Both the position numbers and the translations under genes were made by a program. A DNA stretch of 15,612 bases. It comes from an uncultured Peptococcaceae bacterium (GTDB lineage: Bacteria; Bacillota; Peptococcia; Peptococcales; Peptococcaceae). Under the pieces are notes generated by a model. It was not told where the DNA came from, ran no database searches, and saw only the letters and a list, made by a program, of their open reading frames with translations. Of the stretch, positions 6,717 through 12,339 are shown one piece after another. The stretch covers positions 1 through 15,612 of the forward strand of contig CABUKW010000062.1 of NCBI GenBank assembly GCA_902492275.1, given 5' to 3'. The first letter of the stretch is position 1. Every line of letters begins with the position of its first letter.

Positions 6717-7799
6717 TTAACCTTCCTGTTCCTCCAACTGCTGTTCCAATTGATATAAATCAATAGTGACCACCGATTGATCAGTTGTATCCTCAACCGG
6801 CACAGCCCCATCCACGTTGGGTTGCTGCAAAGGCAAGCTATTCTGGCTATCGTAATACTGCAACTGAACGACACCGGTACTCAATAAAAGCGCAAAGGTA
6901 CACAACAGCCAAACAGGCATCCCCGATTTTTTCGGCTTGGTATCAAAAATATTGTCAATGCGCGCCCGTAAGCACTCTTTGGTATCCTGCAGACAGGTTG
7001 TAAACGGATAAAACCGTCCGCTTTTTCCCGCTGCAATATCCAAAATCAGGTAGCTGTAATATTTCTGCACTTCCTGCTCCTGCCCGATTTTCTTCAGCAC
7101 AGCAACATCACAAGCCGCCTCTAAATCATCCTCTAAACGGCTATGTACCAAATACACCAGCGGATGGAACCAATAAAGACATTGTACCGCCATGGCACAC
7201 CACTTTACCACAATATCGCCCCGCTGCAAATGGGCCGCCTCATGATGTAAAATCAATTCCAAATCGGCGTCGTCATAATGTTCTGACGGCAGTAAAATCA
7301 CTGGCGCAAAAAATCCCACAGCAGCCGGTGTTTTCATTTCGGGACAAATGAGAATTTTCAAAGAACGGGGCAGCTTCCAGATACGGCGCACCGCTTCGCT
7401 AATCTCATAATATCCCGCATCCTGCGGCTCGCGGCTCCAACGCAGCAAATGGCGGCGAAAAACGCCGTAGTCCAATATATGATACAATAATAACAAACCT
7501 GCTACCACCAGCCACAATGCGGCAATCCAATCCAACCAGGACATACGTTGCAAGAAACTGCCGACAAGAGCCTTTTCTGCAGCGTCAGCGCCTTGCGCTG
7601 CAAACAGATTGGGCGCCAACAACGCCACCGAAGAAACGGGAAATGGCACCAGCAAACGAACCAGCACCACAATCCAGATTAAACGAACCCAACCCGCACC
7701 AAACCGCCTCTTAAAACGCTTTTGGGCAAACAGCAACAGCAATAATAACGGAATAATACCAAAGGAAAGGGATAGAACTGACAAAAAAACAGTGCGCAT
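6717..7799 (-). CDS. blaR1: BlaR1/MecR1-type M56 family membrane metalloprotease (antirepressor)
   Basis: The 360-residue product is an M56 peptidase. Its N-terminal membrane helices are at about 5-24, 36-58 and 90-109. The zinc motif HEAAH (186-190) sits in LILHHEAAHLQRGD. YWFHPLVY follows at 209-216, then the third-ligand region EDDLEAACD (223-231). A last hydrophobic helix is at about 294-313. In BlaR1 this protease is activated by a ligand signal and leads to removal of the BlaI repressor. Here the protein ends about 45 residues after the last helix, with a Gln/Glu-rich tail. The penicillin-binding sensor domain of true BlaR1 is absent, so the signal is unknown and need not be a beta-lactam. 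The ATG at 7799 has AAAGGAG four bases upstream, 31 bases after the repressor gene. The symbol is given at family level only. Confidence 0.87.
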   Translation of the reverse strand: MRTVFLSVLSLSFGIIPLLLLLLFAQKRFKRRFGAGWVRLIWIVVLVRLLVPFPVSSVALLAPNLFAAQGADAAEKALVGSFLQRMSWLDWIAALWLVVAGLLLLYHILDYGVFRRHLLRWSREPQDAGYYEISEAVRRIWKLPRSLKILICPEMKTPAAVGFFAPVILLPSEHYDDADLELILHHEAAHLQRGDIVVKWCAMAVQCLYWFHPLVYLVHSRLEDDLEAACDVAVLKKIGQEQEVQKYYSYLILDIAAGKSGRFYPFTTCLQDTKECLRARIDNIFDTKPKKSGMPVWLLCTFALLLSTGVVQLQYYDSQNSLPLQQPNVDGAVPVEDTTDQSVVTIDLYQLEQQLEEQEG

Positions 7800-7830
7800 A
7801 AAGCTCCTTTCCGAAGCCGTAAAAACCGCC

Positions 7831-8214
7831 TTATTTCTGATCAGAAATCTGATCTACATACTGGCGCAGCTCCTTCAAATCATCATCGTTAATACCCTGT
7901 CCGTCATACAAAGAAGCCACCAGGCTTTTCAAAGAATTCTGATGTACCCGCTGTAAGAAAGAGCGGCTTTCCATCTGTAAATAATCTTCCTTAGATACTG
8001 CCGGTGAAAAATAGTGGAACCGACCCCGTTTTTCAGTGGTCAAAAAGCCCCGGTCTACCAACCGGGATAAAAAGTTTAAAACAGTTGTTTTAGCCCAGGT
8101 TTTTTCGCCCACTAATTTTTCCAGGATATATGGGGAGGCAACTGGTTCGCCAGCATCCCATATAATCATCATAAGTTTTAATTCACTGTCTGGTAAACGT
8201 TTTAAGTTTTCCAT
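7831..8214 (-). CDS. blaI: BlaI/MecI-family transcriptional repressor
   Basis: The 127-residue product is a full-length BlaI/MecI/CopY winged-helix repressor. It has LPDSELKLMMIIWDAGEPV at the N-terminus and the helix-turn-helix region KTWAKTTVLNFLSRLVDRGFL (about 39-59). The wing EKRGRFHYFSPAVS and a C-terminal dimerisation region ending in ISDQK follow. It should bind its own promoter as a dimer and be inactivated through the M56 protease encoded next. I choose ATG 8214 because GGAGGAG lies 8 bases upstream. A 14-codon upstream extension exists in frame but would start over the proposed operator. No beta-lactamase, penicillin-binding protein or copper ATPase is adjacent, so the regulon is not visible here. 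Confidence 0.9.
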   Translation of the reverse strand: MENLKRLPDSELKLMMIIWDAGEPVASPYILEKLVGEKTWAKTTVLNFLSRLVDRGFLTTEKRGRFHYFSPAVSKEDYLQMESRSFLQRVHQNSLKSLVASLYDGQGINDDDLKELRQYVDQISDQK

Positions 8215-8255
8215 AATCACATCTCCTCCATCATCGTTTACAATTTTTTTGGCCA

Positions 8256-8308
8256 TTTGTTACAACAAACCCTAGTATAATTCTATAATATTAAAACCGC
8301 TTCGTCAA
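8256..8308 (-). promoter_or_regulatory. Promoter and candidate operator of blaI-blaR1-like operon
   Basis: On the minus strand TTGACG (8303-8308) is separated by 17 bases from TAGAAT (8280-8285), giving a start near 8273. Just downstream, at 8256-8269, is the inverted repeat TTTGTT-AC-AACAAA, well placed for autorepression by the BlaI-type protein. The stop codon of the gene at 8320 lies only 12 bases upstream of the -35 and no terminator is seen, so read-through from that gene is possible. Confidence 0.6.
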
Positions 8309-8319
8309 TAGGTCTGACA

Positions 8320-8862
8320 TTATTTCCGCCATTTTTTTCGCAAAACGCTATGTCGAATATAGGAAAAAGCGGCTTCTTCGCCTTGCTCTTTGAGTAAGAG
8401 CAACAATTTTTCCAGTAGCGCTTGTGATTCGGGATGCATCAAATAAGCGTGTTTTGATTTTTCATAATATTCGTACGGGTCGCTGTCGGTGTATAATTCC
8501 TTACGATAAGTTTTGCTGGCAGCTACACGATCACAGAACATTTCTGCCACGTATTTTTCCGGCATACGAATGCCCGCCAATTGATGGTCGCCCTCTGGAC
8601 TATAATCGATCCAATATTCCAGATGATGCTTGTTGCGCCCTTTATGGTGCAGCCAGGCGGCGCTGTAACCTTTTGCTTTTCGCTCCGCATCGTTGGGACT
8701 GCGATCTCCCTGAAAAAACCGCGCGCCAGCTAAAAACTCCGCCGGAGAATATTTGGATAAATCATGGGTCAACCCTTGATAATACAAACCCACTCTAAAA
8801 CAATGCTCCATCACCAATTTTTTATGATGGGTAATCGTTTTTAAATGCTTCAGCCACTTCAT
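8320..8862 (-). CDS. DUF5662-type conserved protein of unknown function
   Basis: The 180-residue product is rich in His, Tyr and charged residues and has no signal peptide or membrane helix. It resembles the DUF5662 family. THDLSKYSPAEFLAGARFF (about 32-50), AAWLHHKGRNKHHLEYW (about 68-84) and the His/Asp pairs in them look like a metal-binding helical domain of HD-like character, but this is only a visual impression. The C-terminus is a Leu-rich helix and a basic tail (RKKWRK). I start at ATG 8862, where GAGGG sits six bases upstream. The ATG at 8868 directly abuts the ribosome site. It has its own promoter (8894-8921) and precedes the blaI-like gene on the same strand without an obvious terminator. 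A direct functional link is not shown. Confidence 0.75.
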   Translation of the reverse strand: MKWLKHLKTITHHKKLVMEHCFRVGLYYQGLTHDLSKYSPAEFLAGARFFQGDRSPNDAERKAKGYSAAWLHHKGRNKHHLEYWIDYSPEGDHQLAGIRMPEKYVAEMFCDRVAASKTYRKELYTDSDPYEYYEKSKHAYLMHPESQALLEKLLLLLKEQGEEAAFSYIRHSVLRKKWRK

Positions 8863-8893
8863 ATGCATCCCTCACTCTGCTCTATTACTTTTT

Positions 8894-8921
8894 ATTATAA
8901 CAAAAAAAGGTTAAAAAACAA
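8894..8921 (-). promoter_or_regulatory. Promoter of the DUF5662-type gene
   Basis: On the minus strand TTGTTT (8916-8921) is separated by 16 bases from a consensus TATAAT (8894-8899). The region is T-rich, which makes the -35 less certain than the -10. Confidence 0.5.
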
Positions 8922-8941
8922 AAGTAAAATGTATTGAGCCC

Positions 8942-8971
8942 TTGTATTTTATCCCATACTCATGCTATGAT
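8942..8971 (+). promoter_or_regulatory. Promoter of the thioredoxin-like gene
   Basis: TTGTAT (8942-8947) and TATGAT (8966-8971) are separated by 18 bases. TGC directly ahead of the -10 forms an extended -10. The gene starts about 55 bases beyond the predicted transcription start. Confidence 0.55.
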
Positions 8972-9033
8972 AAAGAAAATATTGGGTATTCTCTATTTTA
9001 TTTTCATCATTATATATTTTGAGGTGACTATTT

Positions 9034-9363
9034 ATGAAAGCATTAACGCTAGAAACCTTTAACCAAACCTTATTAGAAGAAAAACAGACTGGCTTGGTGC
9101 TGTTTGTGAAAGAAGGCTGTCCCATCTGTCAGGAATTGCATCCGCTGCTGGAAGAAATTGAACAGGGCTACACCGATCAGCCCTTTGGATTTTATTTTGT
9201 AGACGCCATTGCCGAAGATACGCTGTATAAAAGCATGAAACTGCAGGGCACACCTACGGTACTCTTTTACTGCAACGGTAAACAATGTCATAAATTTACC
9301 GGTTTGCGGGAATACGAAGAAATCGAATTTTTAATCGACCGGGTGATGGCTGGTAAAATGTAA
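9034..9363 (+). CDS. Thioredoxin-fold protein with CPIC redox motif
   Basis: The 109-residue cytoplasmic protein has the thioredoxin layout. A beta-strand LVLFVKEGC leads into the redox motif C29-P-I-C32. FGFYFVDA follows, then the cis-proline loop QGTPTVLFY (about 72-80) and a C-terminal helix. The active site differs from the CGPC of housekeeping thioredoxin, so it may be a specialised disulfide reductase or a glutaredoxin-like partner. An extra cysteine follows in GKQCHKF. The ATG has GAGGTG seven bases upstream. It is monocistronic, with its own extended -10 promoter and a shared terminator facing the methionine synthase-like gene. No partner reductase is adjacent. Confidence 0.87.
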   Translation: MKALTLETFNQTLLEEKQTGLVLFVKEGCPICQELHPLLEEIEQGYTDQPFGFYFVDAIAEDTLYKSMKLQGTPTVLFYCNGKQCHKFTGLREYEEIEFLIDRVMAGKM

Positions 9364-9385
9364 CCTGCCAAGCTGAACTAAAGAA

Positions 9386-9427
9386 AAAAACGGATTGACA
9401 GCAAAACACAGTCAATCCGTTTTTATT
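9386..9427. terminator. Bidirectional terminator between thioredoxin-like and MetE-like genes
   Basis: A 10-bp perfect stem (9390-9399 with 9411-9420, 11-base loop) is extended by A-runs on the left and T-runs on the right. It works for both convergent transcripts. Confidence 0.92.
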
Positions 9428-9463
9428 TAGCGAAACAATTTAATGATATCGCTCAGAAGAAAA

Positions 9464-10579
9464 TTATCCCCAAACCTCTTCCGCAATCTCCTTCACCAAA
9501 GAAATTTTTGCCCACTGTTCTTCTTCCGTCAGAATATTTCCTTCTTCCGTCGACGCAAAACCGCATTGGGGGCTAAGATATAATTGCTGTAAGGGAACAT
9601 ACCGCTCTGCATCATGAATACGGGCGATAACCCTTGACTTGTCCTCCAGCACCGGGCTTTTAGAAGTAATCAACCCCAGCACAACCTTTTGTTCCTTTAT
9701 AAAACGCAGCGGCTCAAAACCACCTGCCCGTTCACTGTCATATTCAAGAAAGAATCCGTCAACCTTGCAGCCGCCAAATAACGTCTCTGCCACTGGCTCA
9801 TATCCGCCAGAGGTAAACCAGGTAGAGCGGAAATTCCCCCGACAGATATGCATCGTGATGATCATATCGTCAGGTTTGGCTTCCAGTACCCGATTCAGCA
9901 GCTTTACATATTTTTTCGCCACCACGTCCAAATCAATGCCCCGGGCCGCATAAACCTGCCGCTTCTCAGCGGAACAAAATTCGCCCCAGGAGGTATCGTC
10001 CAGCTGCAAATATCGGCAGCCTGCGTTGTAAAACGCACCAATTGCCTTTTGATAAGCAACTGCAATATCTTCCAGCAGAACATCTTCGTCCAGATACCGC
10101 TCTATAGGCTGATAATGTTCCTCCCGAACACAGCAAATCAGATGCAGCATGGTAGGAGACGGAATACACTGTTTTGCAGTCACATCTCCTGCGATGGATT
10201 GCAAAAAACGAAAATCGCGTAAGAAGGGATGATTTTCCGAGAAATCAATTTTATCAACAATTTTTAAGGTCTGGCTTTTGGGCTGATGACCTGCAAACGC
10301 GATGGAAAAATGGGCAACCTCTACCTGTTCCACGCCCAACAGATTCCACAAAAAATCCAAATGCCAGAATGCTCTGCGATATTCGCCGTCCGTAACAGCC
10401 TGTAAGCCTGCGGCCTTTTCTTCCGCCACCAAAACGCGGATACAATCATCCTCCACCTGCCGCAAAGCTTCCGCCGATAATGTGCCTGCCCCATATTGGG
10501 CTCTTGCCTCTTTCAGTTCCGGCTTACGCAAAAAGCTGCCGACAATATCATAGCGAAACGGTCCTTTTTCTTTACACAT
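9464..10579 (-). CDS. Cobalamin-independent methionine synthase-like methyltransferase (MetE C-terminal/YxjG type)
   Basis: The 371-residue product equals the catalytic C-terminal half of MetE, the form seen in B. subtilis YxjG/YxjH. It starts with DIVGSFLRKPEL and VTDGEYRRAFWHLDF (about 62-76). QLDDTSWGEF (192-201) is the family D-[DE]-x-x-W region. The zinc ligands are in the expected order: H244 and C246 in MHICRGN, E279 in FLEYDSERAG and C339 in SPQCGFAS. The reaction should be methyl transfer to homocysteine or a related thiol without B12. The methyl donor of short MetE-like proteins is often unknown because the N-terminal folate-binding half is missing. The ATG at 10579 has AAAGGAG nine bases upstream. 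It follows a LysR gene on the same strand and has its own promoter with a LysR box. A cobalamin riboswitch precedes the LysR gene, which supports a role in methionine supply when B12 is scarce. Confidence 0.87.
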   Translation of the reverse strand: MCKEKGPFRYDIVGSFLRKPELKEARAQYGAGTLSAEALRQVEDDCIRVLVAEEKAAGLQAVTDGEYRRAFWHLDFLWNLLGVEQVEVAHFSIAFAGHQPKSQTLKIVDKIDFSENHPFLRDFRFLQSIAGDVTAKQCIPSPTMLHLICCVREEHYQPIERYLDEDVLLEDIAVAYQKAIGAFYNAGCRYLQLDDTSWGEFCSAEKRQVYAARGIDLDVVAKKYVKLLNRVLEAKPDDMIITMHICRGNFRSTWFTSGGYEPVAETLFGGCKVDGFFLEYDSERAGGFEPLRFIKEQKVVLGLITSKSPVLEDKSRVIARIHDAERYVPLQQLYLSPQCGFASTEEGNILTEEEQWAKISLVKEIAEEVWG

Positions 10580-10603
10580 ACTATCATTCTCCTTTTCATC
10601 AGC

Positions 10604-10720
10604 CTATCTCTGTTTTAAAACCGCACTTTGCAGTGCATCCAAAATCGTCAGCCTGGTACGCAAGACTTCAAAGGTAATCTCATCCGCATCTATGGTATCA
10701 ATATCTGGAATGACATCCTT
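10604..10720 (-). pseudogene. Gene-start remnant upstream of MetE-like gene (possibly hydantoinase B-like)
   Basis: A 38-codon open stretch on the minus strand follows an in-frame TGA (10721-10723) and ends with TAG at 10604-10606, 24 bases before the MetE-like start. It reads DVIPDIDTIDADEITFEVL and then RTRLTILDALQSAVLKQR. The D-x-I-T-x-E-V-[IL]-R pattern resembles the N-terminus of hydantoinase B/oxoprolinase proteins. There is no start codon at its head, so it looks like a fragment. It could also be chance or part of an untranslated leader. Confidence 0.3.
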
Positions 10721-10766
10721 TCACGACAAGAACCAAGTCCAAGCTATGCTTATTGGATCTATGAAA

Positions 10767-10795
10767 AGTATATGCCTACTGTTTTACTATGTAAA
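10767..10795 (-). promoter_or_regulatory. Promoter upstream of MetE-like gene
   Basis: On the minus strand TTTACA (10790-10795) is separated by 17 bases from TATACT (10767-10772). The predicted start is near 10760, giving a leader of about 180 bases to the MetE-like start codon. Confidence 0.7.
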
Positions 10796-10818
10796 ATACA
10801 AAAAAGAAGCGGTTTGCC

Positions 10819-10833
10819 ATAGTCCCAATCTAT
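10819..10833. promoter_or_regulatory. LysR-type box ATAG-N7-CTAT
   Basis: A 15-base interrupted palindrome, ATAG-N7-CTAT, contains the T-N11-A signature of LysR-family binding sites. Its centre (10826) is about 66 bases upstream of the predicted start of the MetE-like transcript, the usual recognition-site position for LysR activators. The LysR gene lies directly upstream. Confidence 0.6.
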
Positions 10834-10910
10834 AACAAACTACCAAACCATTTCATACCAACTGAATATTCTACTGTTCTGTCAAACTGCACGAGAAAGC
10901 GTCAATCAAC

Positions 10911-11840
10911 TCAGAAGCTTTCCTGCCAGTCTATATCCCATTTCTGTGTATGCCGCTTCAAGGCTTCAATATATAAACTGCCGAACCGTCCAGGCACAAT
11001 CTTATTGTGGGTAATATAGCCAATCTCCATATAGTCATCCACCAACAACGGCACCGCTACAATATTTTTTCCGTTCAGTTCTTCGCTAATCACGCCGCTG
11101 CAAATCGTATACCCATTTAATCCAATCAACAAATTGAACAGTGTGGCACGGTCACAAACCAAAATATCCTTCTTACATTCCAGCGTACTTAAAATCTCCT
11201 CCGAAAAATAAAATGAATTGTGTTCTCCCTGTTCATAGGACAAACGGGGATACGGCGCTAAATCCTCCAGCGAAATACCGCTTTTTTCAGCTAACGGACT
11301 GGAGCTGCTGACAAACACATGGGGCTTTGCAATAAAAAGCCGCTCAAATTTCAAATCATTGGCGCGAATGGTTTTCCGCAATACCGTTTCATTAAATTGA
11401 TTCAAATACAGCACGCCTACCTCACTGCGCAGCTTGGCCACATCCTCAATAATCTCATAGGTTTGGGTTTCCCGCAAACGGAAATCGTACTCTTCGCCGC
11501 CATATTCCCGCAGCAAATCCACAAAAGCCTCCACTGCAAAGGAATAATGCTGCGTAGACACGCAAAGCTGATGCTTACTAGGCGTCTTTCCAAAATATTT
11601 TTCTTCAATTAAACCGATTTGCTCCATAACCTGACGGGCATATCCCAAAAATTCTTCCCCCTCGGCAGAAACCATCACGCCTTTATTGTTGCGGTTGAAA
11701 ATTCGAATGCCCAATTCAGCCTCCAATTCCTTAATGGCCGCCGTTAAACTGGGCTGGGAAATATAGAGTTCTTTAGCAGCCTCACTGATGGTTCCTTTAG
11801 AAGCCACCGTAACAATATACCTCAGTTGCTGTAATGTCAT
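10911..11840 (-). CDS. LysR-family transcriptional regulator
   Basis: The 309-residue product is a full-length LysR regulator. The N-terminal winged helix-turn-helix spans residues 1-60 (TLQQLRYIVTVASKGTISEA, then ISQPSLTAAIKELEAELG and IFNRNNKGVMVSAEG). A linker helix follows, then an effector-binding domain of the type II periplasmic fold from about residue 90. Such proteins act as tetramers that bend promoter DNA in response to a small co-inducer. The ATG at 11840 has TTTGGAG eight bases upstream. It is preceded by a leader with a cobalamin riboswitch and terminator and followed by the MetE-like gene. No terminator is seen between the two, and a LysR box is present in the MetE-like promoter. 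It may act like MetR, the activator of metE in enteric bacteria, but orthology is not shown. Confidence 0.95.
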   Translation of the reverse strand: MTLQQLRYIVTVASKGTISEAAKELYISQPSLTAAIKELEAELGIRIFNRNNKGVMVSAEGEEFLGYARQVMEQIGLIEEKYFGKTPSKHQLCVSTQHYSFAVEAFVDLLREYGGEEYDFRLRETQTYEIIEDVAKLRSEVGVLYLNQFNETVLRKTIRANDLKFERLFIAKPHVFVSSSSPLAEKSGISLEDLAPYPRLSYEQGEHNSFYFSEEILSTLECKKDILVCDRATLFNLLIGLNGYTICSGVISEELNGKNIVAVPLLVDDYMEIGYITHNKIVPGRFGSLYIEALKRHTQKWDIDWQESF

Positions 11841-11939
11841 AAATCATTCTCCAAATTCAGATTAAGCATCTCCCTATTGATTCAGTCAGCATAATCGGCC
11901 AACGCAAACAGGAGCCTGCCGAAACTACGCTCCGCACAC

Positions 11940-11969
11940 AAAAAACGTGTCCCTTATCAAAGACACGTT
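11940..11969 (-). terminator. Intrinsic terminator in the riboswitch leader (expression platform)
   Basis: An 8-bp perfect stem AACGTGTC/GACACGTT (11944-11951 with 11962-11969, 10-base loop) runs on the minus strand into TTTTTTG. It lies about 100 bases before the lysR start and just after the aptamer, so it probably decides whether the transcript reaches lysR. Confidence 0.8.
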
Positions 11970-11974
11970 AAACC

Positions 11975-11999
11975 AGGATGTAGCATATTTCTGCATCCT
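11975..11999 (-). promoter_or_regulatory. Hairpin between aptamer and terminator
   Basis: A 9-bp stem with one G-U pair (11975-11983 with 11991-11999, 7-base loop) sits directly before the terminator hairpin. It may be part of the switching structure or a spacer that aids terminator folding. Confidence 0.55.
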
Positions 12000-12006
12000 A
12001 CAAAAC

Positions 12007-12145
12007 GCGCCTCCGGTTCCAGCAGAAGCGCCGCATACTCCCACGTATCTAACTTATCCTCCATAAAGAGGCTTCACAGTGACTGTCTCGCTGGGAATTT
12101 CGCCCAATTCCGTGTTCCGCCGTTACAGGCAGACAGAGCTATGCG
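12007..12145 (-). ncRNA. Compact cobalamin riboswitch aptamer with following L13-like hairpin
   Basis: Read on the minus strand, the parts of a cobalamin aptamer occur in order. The closing stem CGCATA-G-CTC/GAG-TATGCG (12136-12145 with 12032-12040) pairs with one bulged base. A hairpin CTGCC/GGCGG (12117-12132) follows, then GGAA, then P5 TGGG/CCCA with a 7-base loop (12092-12106). Next come AGC and the hallmark GTCACTGTGA (12074-12083; consensus GCCACTGTGA). A short stem CCTC/GAGG (12058-12071) and AAGTTAGATACGTGG (12041-12055), resembling the AAGTCAGGATACCTGCC element, complete the core. After the closing stem, a 7-bp hairpin with an 11-base loop (12007-12031) is placed like the P13/L13 arm that kisses L5. 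At about 115 bases the core is shorter than typical adenosylcobalamin aptamers, closer to compact class-II types. Its promoter is at 12163-12191 and lysR follows. Confidence 0.78.
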
Positions 12146-12162
12146 ACGATATGCTTTTCTTT

Positions 12163-12191
12163 AGTATACCGCAAATTGAAACACCTGTCAC
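12163..12191 (-). promoter_or_regulatory. Promoter of the riboswitch-lysR transcript
   Basis: On the minus strand GTGACA (12186-12191) is separated by 17 bases from TATACT (12163-12168). The predicted start near 12156 is about 10 bases before the riboswitch closing stem, and the leader to lysR is about 315 bases. Confidence 0.7.
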
Positions 12192-12225
12192 CCTTTTCCC
12201 AGCTGCCTCAACAACGTCTGCTATC

Positions 12226-12251
12226 AAAAAACCGATAGCTGTGCCGCTATC
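12226..12251 (-). terminator. Second tandem terminator after pckA
   Basis: A 6-bp stem GATAGC/GCTATC (12234-12239 with 12246-12251) is followed on the minus strand by GG and TTTTTTG. It lies just beyond the main pckA terminator and before the riboswitch promoter. Confidence 0.65.
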
Positions 12252-12266
12252 ACTATCAAATCCTAC

Positions 12267-12309
12267 AAAAAAGACCTTCTGCCACAGCTTCGCTGCAACA
12301 AAAGGTCTT
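12267..12309 (-). terminator. Main pckA terminator
   Basis: Outer arms AAGACCTT/AAGGTCTT (12271-12278 with 12302-12309) enclose an inner CAGC/GCTG stem. The hairpin is followed on the minus strand by TTTTTTG. It starts about 30 bases after the pckA stop. Confidence 0.9.
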
Positions 12310-12339
12310 ACTCTGTTCATTTCTATTTTATATCCAGCT

